Shown piece by piece: positions 13,808-20,739 of a stretch of DNA of 20,739 nt (positions within the stretch are counted from its first letter, which is position 1; each line of letters opens with the position of its first letter). Made by a program: the position numbers and the translations under genes. The notes under the pieces were generated by a model that worked only from the letters and a program-made list of their open reading frames with translations, did no database searches and was not told the DNA's origin. The stretch is from UASB124 sp964446935 (GTDB taxonomy: Bacteria > Babelota > Babeliae > Babelales > RVW-14), in contig CAYUQI010000023.1 of assembly GCA_964446935.1 (NCBI GenBank), positions 1 through 20,739 on the forward strand. The letters are read 5' to 3'.

Positions 13808-15018
13808 TGCCGTTATATCGTTGGACAGGTATCAATCACGCGGGTACTCCCATTCGTGGTGCCATCCAGGCAAATACCCCTGAAGAACTCAAACACGACC
13901 TCCTGGCCCAAGGAATAGCTCTCCTTGATATTGATCAAGGCAATCCAATTTTTTACAACATTCAACCATTGTTCAACAAAATCGCGACAGAGCATGTCGG
14001 TGATTTTTTCCAACGGCTTTCACTCTTGCTGTCCAACGGCGTGGAGCTTGTCCATGCATTAGAAATCACAACGCCATATTTGAATAAGCGCCTTCAGCCT
14101 ATTGTTTCGACTATCACCACCAACATCCGTCAAGGGCAACATCTGTACACATCGCTCACCTTATATCCCACAGTATTTTCACCATTTATGACGCACATCA
14201 TTGCATCAGGCGAACAAACAGGCAAATTGGCGCAAGCACTTGAACAACTAACGATACATATGCAACAACAAACAACCATAAAGCAGCATCTCAAACGCGC
14301 CGCGCTTGCACCGCTCCTCACCCTAAGTATTGCATTGATCATGGTCATCAGTATCATATACTTCCTTGTCCCGCACTTTGAATCGTTATATCAATCGCTC
14401 AACAGTCCAATTCCAGCATCAACTCAATTACTTTTAACCATTAGCACTGTGTTGCATTCATGGCAAGGGTTGATCGTAGTCTTACTTGGGCTAATGCTCA
14501 TAAGTACCAGTTCAATGCTCATGCGTATCCCATCAATTAAGCGTTTTTTAGATAAAATCATGCTACACATACCATTGCTTAAGACGATTATTATCCAACA
14601 CAATATGATACTGGTTCTTCAAACAATCACTATATTCCTTGAATCAGGACTTTCGCTTGCAACAGCACTTGAACAAGCGCAGAAGACTATACACAATGAA
14701 GTCTTCCGCAGGGAATTATGCATCCTCATCAACGCAATTTTTGCAGGAAAAGACTTGAGTGCGATCATGCAAACACATACCTTCTTGCTCTTTGATAAAG
14801 AAATTGCAGCACTTGTGCATGTTGGTGAACAATCAGGAACACTCACACAAACGCTGCAAAAAGTTATCGCTCAACAGCAAAAAAGTTTATCTGACCGGTT
14901 GCATGCTATCACAACACTTCTATCACCCGTATTGATGATTGTTGTTGGCTTGATCATCGGCGGCATTATGGTCATGCTCTACATGCCTCTCTTCAATCTT
15001 GGCAATGTCATGCGGTGA
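13807..15018 (+). CDS. GspF/PilC-family inner membrane platform protein
   Basis: 403 residues, the normal length. The N-terminus MPLYRWTGINHAGTPIRGAI is typical of GspF/PilC. Two repeats of the T2SSF domain are visible: about 65-190 (FFQRLSLLLSNGVELVHALE, then ASGEQTGKLAQALE) and about 265-390 (LQTITIFLESGLSLATALE, then VGEQSGTLTQTLQKV). Hydrophobic segments follow each repeat (about 168-190, 215-240 and 373-395). In type II secretion and type IV pili this protein sits in the inner membrane beside the assembly ATPase. No other pilus or secretion gene is in the window, so which machine it serves is open. Start overlaps the DUF167 stop. It converges on the ankyrin gene with a 6-base gap and no terminator hairpin seen. 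Confidence 0.95.
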   Translation: MPLYRWTGINHAGTPIRGAIQANTPEELKHDLLAQGIALLDIDQGNPIFYNIQPLFNKIATEHVGDFFQRLSLLLSNGVELVHALEITTPYLNKRLQPIVSTITTNIRQGQHLYTSLTLYPTVFSPFMTHIIASGEQTGKLAQALEQLTIHMQQQTTIKQHLKRAALAPLLTLSIALIMVISIIYFLVPHFESLYQSLNSPIPASTQLLLTISTVLHSWQGLIVVLLGLMLISTSSMLMRIPSIKRFLDKIMLHIPLLKTIIIQHNMILVLQTITIFLESGLSLATALEQAQKTIHNEVFRRELCILINAIFAGKDLSAIMQTHTFLLFDKEIAALVHVGEQSGTLTQTLQKVIAQQQKSLSDRLHAITTLLSPVLMIVVGLIIGGIMVMLYMPLFNLGNVMR

Positions 15019-15024
15019 AGAGGC

Positions 15025-17706
15025 TCACTTTTGGTCAGTCGCTGTCGCCTTTACTTCAGATGTTAACAATTTTAGAATGTCATCGTTCGCTTTACGGTCT
15101 CTTGCTTCAATCAAAGGAGTTTTCCCTTTAGAATCCGGAATGGTTATATCAGCCTTAGCTTCTTCAACTAAATATTTTACTATAGTAAAATTGCCAGCTG
15201 CTGTAGCAAAAAACAACGGGGTTCGACCGAATTTATCGCGTACGTTTATCTTTGCCTGAGCATTGACAAGTTTCTTTACTTTATCGAGATTGTCAGGGCT
15301 TGATGATCCTGCCGCAGCATGCAGAGGGGTTTGTTTAGTCCAAGAATCTTCTACATTCACTAATGCCTTATTATCAAGCAAATACTGCACAATACCTGCA
15401 TCACCATAGCCAGCAGCAAAAAACAACGGTGTTTCATTATCATCATTTGGTTCATTGACATTAGCACCAGCTTCCACAAGCATTTTTACCACAGCCAAGG
15501 TTCCAGCATCTTGTGCCGCATAATGCAAGGCCGTTATTCCAAATTTGTTTTTTGCTTTTACATTTGCTTGAGCATCAAGAAGCACTTTTACAGCAGCCGA
15601 ATTCTTAGACAGTGCAGCACAATGTAACGGCGTCTGCCCTTTCGCATTTACAGCCGCTACATCAGCCCCTAAGGCAATAAGCTTCGTCATCAAATCAACA
15701 TTTCCAGCCTGTGCAGCATTATGCAGGGGAGTATTTCCATCCGCATCTTTTTCATCTATACCCGTTAGCGCGATATACGTCGAAAGATAGCGTGAAAGAT
15801 ATTTGGAATATTCTTGAGAAAACTCTCTAGAGAACATCGTATTGAAGGTTACATTATAAAAAGAATCAGATTCTTCCCCTGTACCAATTATTTTTTCAAA
15901 TTTATAATAATATCCGTTGGTTTTTTCTTTATCTTCCAAGGTAAATATCATATCTACACATTCACCATCATAGCTCACGCCACCCTTTTTTATCTTGCCA
16001 GATCTACTCACAAAAACATTATATAAAATCTCGGGAAATTGAATTTCTTTCCCATCGATTATGACATTAGTTTTTTGAGTCAATGTAAGTTTTTTTATAA
16101 AAAAAACATCTTCATAGGGACGAAATACAAAAAAACCATGAGAGCCTCGCATACTTGATTCTACAAATGTTTTAATATCACAATTAGCTACCTCAACGCT
16201 TAGCTGATCGATCGAAATATAGCGACGCGACCCACCTTGAATCAACAAAGGAAGAGCCTCTTTTAAAATTATAGGGCTGTCCACATGAGATACATCAACA
16301 ACAAGTAATCGTTCGTTAGAATATTCAAGAGTTTTAACCTTAGGTTTTTTCCCAGCAAAAGGAATGCCTCTGGCAAGTCCTAATGCAATGTCATCAATTA
16401 CTGCTGGAGCAAGTGAATAAAAGCGAGCATCTGGCATAGGAAATCTAATTTGAGGAAATGCCGATAGATCCTGATACTTCCCAAACCCAACAAGCCATGG
16501 GGTAATATATTTCGCAAAATAATCACGCTTTGCTCTCAAAGTTTTAATTTCGTTTATTTTTTCCTTACGTAAATATGTTTTAAACGCATCAAAAAACGTA
16601 CTGAGATCTGATGGAATTTGTCGAGTTGCAACATCAGTCGTTGCACCTGAAATAACAATCATTGTTCGTGGATCTTTAAACTTAGCATTGGGGTCTTTAG
16701 CAAGCTGTCCAAGCTTTTTATTCAAAGTTTCATTCAACGAATCTTGAACCTCTGCTAGATTTTTTCCCCCTAAAAAACATGTCGTTATATAGACAAGTTT
16801 GGTATTTTTTTCATCTAATGTAGAAAATAATTTGAGAGCATCCTTAAGATAAAGATTAGCAATAGAGCTTTGACCCCAAGTTGTGGATTGCCCATGCCCC
16901 GCTACATAAATACATTTTTGATCTGATGATAACATATGCACAAGACTCTCTGGAACCAAACGACTAAAAGCACGGCGATCTACACCAGCAATTTTCTTTC
17001 CAAGCGCTGTTATTTCATCTTTGTTATTTATGGGCTTAATAGCTACATCTGACAATAAAAAACCAAGACTTACAAAATCATCTTGTGTAAGTGTGTTTAC
17101 ACTTTGTTTTTTCAATTGAAGAGAGGCATGCATCTTGGGTATAAGAAGAAAACCCTCAAGGTTTTTATAAGAAAATATAAACGCTAACCACTTTGACAGA
17201 TCAAGAGAATCTACTGCGTTAACCAAAACATGTTTGCCAAAAATTACTGTTGGCGCCACTTGTTGTTCGAGTATTCTTTTTAAGACAGGAACCATTGGTT
17301 GTTGATAGTATCCCATTATCATTTTATTACTGAGTTCATCGGCATAATCAATTAATAGTATCAAATTAAAAATTTTAACAGGAATGCTTAATTCTTTGGC
17401 CGTACTACCAGTACTATTTTTTATGGTATCCTCTGCCCCCTGGCCACGTAAGAAAGTATAAATTGTTTCATTTTCTATTGTTGCCGCTAAATGCAACAAC
17501 GTATTCCCTTCTTGATCAATTTTTGCATTAAGAAGTGCCGGATTTCTTGCTACTATTTTTTTTATCGTATCGATATCCCCTGATTTAACAGCAGAAACAA
17601 TATCCTTCTTATCGTTTTCAAAGACTAATGCAGCTTTTGCAACCCCTTGAAAAGATGCAAAACAACATGCAAGAATCATTACTATAAAAAATGAATACTT
17701 CTTCAT
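15025..17706 (-). CDS. Exported ankyrin protein with caspase-like (clan CD) domain, candidate effector
   Basis: 893 residues from ATG 17706, which has AAGGAG six bases upstream (an in-frame TTG directly before it is less likely). Residues 1-26 are a signal peptide ending in AKA. One to two ankyrin repeats lie at about 32-100 (EGNTLLHLAATIENETIYTF). Residues about 263-365 look like the core of a caspase-fold peptidase: strand CIYVAGHGQ with His271, strand TKLVYITTCFLGG with Cys310, and strand TMIVISGATTDVAT, matching the His-Gly, Cys-x-x-Gly and following-strand pattern of clan CD. The 39-residue His-Cys spacing fits. Residues 370-640 are unassigned. About seven ankyrin repeats fill 652-880 (NTPLHNAAQAGNVDLMTKLI and so on). 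Probable host-directed effector; protease activity is inferred. Confidence 0.88.
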   Translation of the reverse strand: MKKYSFFIVMILACCFASFQGVAKAALVFENDKKDIVSAVKSGDIDTIKKIVARNPALLNAKIDQEGNTLLHLAATIENETIYTFLRGQGAEDTIKNSTGSTAKELSIPVKIFNLILLIDYADELSNKMIMGYYQQPMVPVLKRILEQQVAPTVIFGKHVLVNAVDSLDLSKWLAFIFSYKNLEGFLLIPKMHASLQLKKQSVNTLTQDDFVSLGFLLSDVAIKPINNKDEITALGKKIAGVDRRAFSRLVPESLVHMLSSDQKCIYVAGHGQSTTWGQSSIANLYLKDALKLFSTLDEKNTKLVYITTCFLGGKNLAEVQDSLNETLNKKLGQLAKDPNAKFKDPRTMIVISGATTDVATRQIPSDLSTFFDAFKTYLRKEKINEIKTLRAKRDYFAKYITPWLVGFGKYQDLSAFPQIRFPMPDARFYSLAPAVIDDIALGLARGIPFAGKKPKVKTLEYSNERLLVVDVSHVDSPIILKEALPLLIQGGSRRYISIDQLSVEVANCDIKTFVESSMRGSHGFFVFRPYEDVFFIKKLTLTQKTNVIIDGKEIQFPEILYNVFVSRSGKIKKGGVSYDGECVDMIFTLEDKEKTNGYYYKFEKIIGTGEESDSFYNVTFNTMFSREFSQEYSKYLSRYLSTYIALTGIDEKDADGNTPLHNAAQAGNVDLMTKLIALGADVAAVNAKGQTPLHCAALSKNSAAVKVLLDAQANVKAKNKFGITALHYAAQDAGTLAVVKMLVEAGANVNEPNDDNETPLFFAAGYGDAGIVQYLLDNKALVNVEDSWTKQTPLHAAAGSSSPDNLDKVKKLVNAQAKINVRDKFGRTPLFFATAAGNFTIVKYLVEEAKADITIPDSKGKTPLIEARDRKANDDILKLLTSEVKATATDQK

Positions 17707-17751
17707 CAAATGCTCCTTTTTTTAATAATCTAAACGATCATCGGGCCTTAT

Positions 17752-17779
17752 TTTATATAAAAAAACAATTACAAGGCAA
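17752..17779 (-). promoter_or_regulatory. Putative promoter for the caspase-like ankyrin gene
   Basis: On the minus strand TTGCCT (17779-17774) and TATAAA (17757-17752) are separated by 16 bases, about 46 bases before the ATG. Confidence 0.45.
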
Positions 17780-17829
17780 TTAATAGAAATAATGATTACC
17801 AGCTAAAATGAAAGCAAAGAACAATCTAT

Positions 17830-18933
17830 TCAAACATGATCATGCGCTACTCTCTCCTTTTTAGTCTGGGCAATACCATGCAATAATGAAGGTACTTTGA
17901 GCGAGCCAATAAGATGATGTAATAAAAGATCTGCTATTTCTTGATGTTCAGGACAATAATGAGTACCATTTTTGCAACAAGCCGAACACCTTTCGGTTGC
18001 ATATTGCTCAGGCGTTTGCTGCTTGTTGTTGAGCGCTCCAACATCCGCCCCGCGATGTAACAAAAGCTTCACTATACCAAGATGCCCGCTTCGCACAGCC
18101 TCATGCAAAGGAGTATTCCCTGCATTATTCTTTGCCGTAATAACAGCACCATAATCAAGAAGAATGCATGTAAACACATTGTTCGCATTATAGAAAGCTG
18201 CAAAATGAAGAGGGGTATCACCATTCTTATCAGTCACATTAATAAATTTTGATAAAAATTTTTTCTGAAGATGTTCTTGTGCTTCCTGTTGATTACCGGC
18301 TGCATACCGTTTAATACACATTATCATATGCCAAGCAGCTGTCGTGATTTCACCTCGTGCTATATGATGAAGCAATGAAGCCCCGCATATTTGTTGCATA
18401 TCAGCACGCTTCCGCCCAATATTATTCGCAACATAACTGTCAATCATTGGATGTACGTACTGTTTACTGAGGATCAAATATTCAAGATCATGTCGCAGAT
18501 CCTGAGGTCGATTGTTGTTTTTATACCAACGTCTAATAGCTGAAAGTCTTTCAAGCATAGAAATGATATCACCCTTAAGGGTTTTTATTCGATGAATAAT
18601 AAAACCTTTAACTAAAATAAATTGACTCTTATTAACATAAGCCATAGTTGTTAATCCATATGGATCCAAATTATTGAAAATATCGAATAATTTCTCAGGA
18701 GGTAACGATTCAAGTTTTTGTGACGAACTACTTGGACTATCATTAAAAGCATTTGCATCATCATCAAAGAGATCACCTTGCGAATCTGGATTATCAAAAG
18801 AAGCATCTTCAATATCAAAAATATCATCCTGATAATCGTTATTATGATTATTGCTTTCATGAGGAAGCAAAGCACATTTACAATAATAGAAACTAAACAT
18901 GAACAATAGTAATAGATAGGTTCTTATCTTCAT
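17830..18933 (-). CDS. Exported F-box/ankyrin protein, candidate ubiquitin-pathway effector
   Basis: 367 residues from ATG 18933, with a G-rich SD (GGGGGG) just upstream. Residues 1-21 are a signal peptide. Residues 25-72 are Asp/Asn/Ser-rich and probably disordered. Residues 74-108 match an F-box: LPPEKLFDIFNNLDPYGL then MAYVNKSQF, with the LPxExLxxIFxxLdpxdL pattern that binds Skp1 in eukaryotic SCF ubiquitin ligases. Two clear ankyrin repeats follow at about 229-295 (GDTPLHFAAFYNANNVF; GNTPLHEAVRSGHLGIVKLLL), then a partial third that is interrupted by C316-x2-C319-x7-C327-x2-H330, a possible zinc site. F-box plus ankyrin is the layout of Legionella AnkB. Lies upstream of the caspase-like ankyrin gene on the same strand. 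Confidence 0.85.
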   Translation of the reverse strand: MKIRTYLLLLFMFSFYYCKCALLPHESNNHNNDYQDDIFDIEDASFDNPDSQGDLFDDDANAFNDSPSSSSQKLESLPPEKLFDIFNNLDPYGLTTMAYVNKSQFILVKGFIIHRIKTLKGDIISMLERLSAIRRWYKNNNRPQDLRHDLEYLILSKQYVHPMIDSYVANNIGRKRADMQQICGASLLHHIARGEITTAAWHMIMCIKRYAAGNQQEAQEHLQKKFLSKFINVTDKNGDTPLHFAAFYNANNVFTCILLDYGAVITAKNNAGNTPLHEAVRSGHLGIVKLLLHRGADVGALNNKQQTPEQYATERCSACCKNGTHYCPEHQEIADLLLHHLIGSLKVPSLLHGIAQTKKERVAHDHV

Positions 18934-19033
18934 AACACCCCCCGGTTAGATAAGACTTATGATCATTTTGATTGTAATTCGTTTTATGCCGCAAGAGCAA
19001 TAGAAGAAAAAGTGGGGTACAATGTTGCTTTTC

Positions 19034-19061
19034 TTGACGTCTTTGTCCATTTTGTTAGCAT
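19034..19061 (+). promoter_or_regulatory. Possible promoter for tRNA-Leu
   Basis: TTGACG (19034-19039) and TAGCAT (19056-19061) with a 16-base spacer, 29 bases before the tRNA. A better-looking TATAAA directly follows at 19061 but is 21 bases from the -35. Confidence 0.35.
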
Positions 19062-19090
19062 ATAAATACTTTGATTTTTATGGGAAAAAT

Positions 19091-19177
19091 GCCGAAGTGG
19101 CGAAACTGGCAGACGCACGGGACTCAAAATCCCGCGGTAGCAATACCGTGTCGGTTCAACTCCGACCTTCGGCACCA
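19091..19177 (+). tRNA. tRNA-Leu (anticodon CAA)
   Basis: 87 bases with encoded CCA. Acceptor GCCGAAG with CTTCGGC, anticodon stem GGGA/TCCC with CAA in the loop (CTCAAAA), long variable arm (class II), T arm with GGTTCAACTCC. Reads UUG. Confidence 0.95.
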
Positions 19178-19264
19178 GTCTTCGCGGCCTTGCAGCTTCG
19201 CCTGGCTTACGCCAGTTAAATGCGAAGACTGTCCGGCGTAGTTCCGCCAGGAACGTAGACGGAC
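19176..19264 (+). repeat. Nested inverted repeats starting in the 3' CCA of tRNA-Leu
   Basis: CAGTCTTCGC (19176-19185), which begins with the last two bases of the tRNA CCA, is inverted at 19222-19231 (GCGAAGACTG); between them CTGGC-TTAC-GCCAG makes an inner stem. Directly after, GTCCG (19231-19235) and CGGAC (19260-19264) enclose GTTCC-GCCA-GGAAC. GC-rich in an AT-rich genome and without a U-run, so not an ordinary terminator. Confidence 0.65.
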
Positions 19265-19342
19265 CAGCTTATAGAAAATGACAAACAAGCCTGCCTTCGT
19301 TCTATCCACCGAAGCTATGGAAAAGCGAAGGAGGAAGGAACC

Positions 19343-19696
19343 ATGGTGCTTAGCAATTCATGCATTTTCTGCAAAATTATTCAAAAAACCATCCCCAGCA
19401 CAATCATCAAAGAAAACGATCATACTCTTGTTATCCAAGATATTACGCCGAAAGCTCCCATACATTATCTGATCATGCCTAAAAAACACATTGAATCTAT
19501 TCTTGCACTTACTGAACAAGATCAGGCGTACTGGTGGAGCATGCTCGCCATGGCTAAAGAGCTAGGGACCCATATACCATCAAAGGCATTCAACCTTATT
19601 TCAAACAATGGGGCGGCTGCAGGCCAAAGTGTTTTTCATGCACATTTTCATTTGTTATCTGGTAAAAATCTTTATGAAGGTGGATTAAAGCTGTGA
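19343..19696 (+). CDS. HIT-family protein (HinT-like nucleotide hydrolase)
   Basis: 117 residues, typical for HinT. The histidine triad HAHFH (His99, His101, His103) is intact, and the N-terminal CIFCKII (Cys7, Cys10) is the common zinc-pair start of this branch. PKAPIHYLIMPKKHI and FNLISNNGAAAGQSVFHAH are standard family segments. HinT proteins hydrolyse AMP-linked phosphoramidates, such as those formed by aminoacyl-tRNA synthetases. Very strong SD (AAGGAGGAAGGAA) before ATG 19343. Its stop overlaps the next start (GTGA), so the hydrolase is co-translated. Confidence 0.94.
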   Translation: MVLSNSCIFCKIIQKTIPSTIIKENDHTLVIQDITPKAPIHYLIMPKKHIESILALTEQDQAYWWSMLAMAKELGTHIPSKAFNLISNNGAAAGQSVFHAHFHLLSGKNLYEGGLKL

Positions 19697-20643
19697 GAAG
19701 ACGAGGATCTCGACGATTATTGTTACCGGTTATTGTTGGACTTGCTATTGTTACAGGAATAACCTTTGGTATTTCATATTATGCAATGCGCAAAATGACC
19801 TTTGTTGGAGAACGCGAGCTCTATGGTAAAAAACTTTCTATTCTTGCCCAAGAAATTCGCAGTGAATTACTCAAACGGTCCGATATTTCTGAAGTAACAT
19901 TCAAAACCCACGACAATTTGACATTGGCAGGCCTTTTAATTAAACGACAACATCCTCAAGCAAATCTTATTGTATGTCATGGGTACAAAAGTAATAAAGA
20001 GCTCTCATATGGACTCATTGACTTGTATCCTTCATGGAACATTCTTTTATTTGATTTTCGAGCTCACGGACAAAGTGAAGGACTTATCACTACAATAGGT
20101 TACCATGAAGCAAACGATGTCATAGCAGCAAGCAACTTTCTGCGCGACTATACACAAAAAACATATAATAAAAAAATGCCACTTATTATTTTGGGCCTAT
20201 CAATGGGTGGGGCTGCGCTCCTCAGGGCTGCCGAGTTGGAACCTGGCTTGTGCGATGCGCTTGTTGTTGATTCAAGTTATGCAAAGCTCGGTACCACAGT
20301 ATTCAAAGCCTTTTCAATGAAATCGAGCCTGCCTCGCTATCCATTCCTTCTTATTGCTCAAGAAATGTTTCAATATTTAGCCAATTGCGATATCCATGCC
20401 ATGAATCCAAAAGACAGTGTCAAAACAATCACTAAACCGATTCTTTTTATTCATTCATGTGATGATAACTACATCTCTCCTAAAAACGCTATCACACTTT
20501 TTAGTAATTCGGTCAATAAACAATCTAAGTTATGGATTGGACCTCATTGTAGACATGCCTGGTTACATTCATATTACAGTGAGCTCTATAAGAAGAAAAC
20601 AACCAAGTTCCTACAACAGGTGATACCTAATTTAGTTGCTTAA
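19693..20643 (+). CDS. Membrane-anchored alpha/beta hydrolase
   Basis: 316 residues from GTG 19693, four bases overlapping the HIT stop; AAGGTGG lies 9 bases upstream within the HIT gene. A basic start (RRRGSRR) and a hydrophobic helix at about 9-30 anchor it in the membrane with the catalytic domain probably outside. Alpha/beta hydrolase elements: oxyanion segment CHGYKS (95-100), DFRAHGQSEG (121-130), nucleophile elbow GLSMGG with Ser170, acid at Asp257/Asp258 (HSCDDNYIS) and His288 (CRHAWLH). Resembles the BEM46/YjfP-like serine hydrolases; ester or peptide substrate unknown. A 17-bp terminator follows. Confidence 0.92.
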   Translation: MRRRGSRRLLLPVIVGLAIVTGITFGISYYAMRKMTFVGERELYGKKLSILAQEIRSELLKRSDISEVTFKTHDNLTLAGLLIKRQHPQANLIVCHGYKSNKELSYGLIDLYPSWNILLFDFRAHGQSEGLITTIGYHEANDVIAASNFLRDYTQKTYNKKMPLIILGLSMGGAALLRAAELEPGLCDALVVDSSYAKLGTTVFKAFSMKSSLPRYPFLLIAQEMFQYLANCDIHAMNPKDSVKTITKPILFIHSCDDNYISPKNAITLFSNSVNKQSKLWIGPHCRHAWLHSYYSELYKKKTTKFLQQVIPNLVA

Positions 20644-20651
20644 GCCAAAAT

Positions 20652-20689
20652 ACGAGAAGGGGCGGATGCATACATCCGCCCCTTCTCGT
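20652..20689 (+). terminator. Strong bidirectional intrinsic terminator
   Basis: Perfect 17-bp stem (20652-20668 with 20673-20689) and a CATA loop, core GAAGGGGCGGATG, 8 bases after the hydrolase stop. TTTC follows on the plus strand. It also lies just beyond the stop of a possible minus-strand gene ending at 20704. Confidence 0.85.
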
Positions 20690-20703
20690 TTCAGATTCCG
20701 CTT

Positions 20704-20739
20704 CTATTGTAAAATATTAATACGTACAGCATCATGTGC
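20704..20739 (-). CDS. Possible C-terminal end of a minus-strand gene, partial
   Basis: From the window edge the minus strand reads AHDAVRINILQ and a TAG stop (20706-20704), followed within 15 bases by the terminator. The position of the terminator and a protein-like ending suggest a convergent gene entering from outside, but eleven codons cannot prove it. Confidence 0.3.
   Translation of the reverse strand, partial: AHDAVRINILQ

Noticed and set aside
14999..15259. Plus-strand ORF of 86 codons after gspF
   Set aside because: Antisense to the last ankyrin repeats of the 15025-17706 gene; Ala/Ser-rich pattern is a shadow of those repeats.
18984..19175. Minus-strand ORF beginning MPKVGVEPTRYCY
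   Set aside because: It is antisense to tRNA-Leu; such GVEPTR peptides come from tRNA sequence. The overlapping plus-strand ORF at 19022-19219 is rejected for the same reason.
1..20739. CRISPR array, transposase or prophage genes
   Set aside because: No regularly spaced direct repeats and no transposase, integrase or phage structural motifs in any frame that I could see.

Overview
AT-rich bacterial DNA with dense genes and clear Shine-Dalgarno sites. The gene content suggests an intracellular, protist-associated bacterium: exported ankyrin-repeat proteins, an exported F-box/ankyrin protein, many exported proteins of unknown function, and a PilC/GspF-type membrane protein. Candidatus Dependentiae (TM6) is my best guess. 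That is inference from gene content and style; no rRNA or marker gene in the window settles it.

Layout. 1-1806 (-): a DUF885 zinc-peptidase-like protein, cut by the window edge. 2241-2957 (+): a small exported protein with degenerate ankyrin-like repeats and a strong terminator. 3017-6062 (-): a compact cluster of GNAT acetyltransferase, exported chloramphenicol-phosphotransferase-like kinase, membrane-anchored SDR oxidoreductase and a second GNAT, followed by the decayed tail of a second SDR copy. 6063-6542: non-coding, with a long imperfect palindrome. 6543-8820 (-): HAD hydrolase, APC-family permease, and a 47-codon ORF with its own promoter and an intrinsic terminator ahead of the permease. 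8918-9370 (+): Nudix hydrolase. 9432-10432 (-): a small membrane protein and an exported protein whose reading frame breaks at an A10 run but continues in the -1 frame for 64 codons. 10658-11755 (+): a membrane-anchored coiled-coil/proline-rich protein.

11810-13391 holds a terminator, GC-rich hairpin repeats, tRNA-Ser(UGA), a SplB-like radical SAM protein, tRNA-Ser(GCU) and tRNA-Arg(ACG). 13523-15018 (+) is a translationally coupled DUF167-gspF/pilC pair. 15025-18933 (-) holds two large exported candidate effectors: an ankyrin protein with a caspase-like His/Cys core, and an F-box/ankyrin protein with a CxxC...CxxH cluster. 19091-20643 (+) holds tRNA-Leu(CAA), a HIT protein and an overlapping alpha/beta hydrolase, closed by a 17-bp terminator. 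The last 33 coding bases may be the end of another minus-strand gene.

Most notable: the two effector candidates, the A10 frameshift, hairpins starting inside the 3' CCA of three tRNA genes, and the frameshifted SDR relic beside its intact paralogue. I see no CRISPR array, transposase, integrase, phage gene or rRNA.
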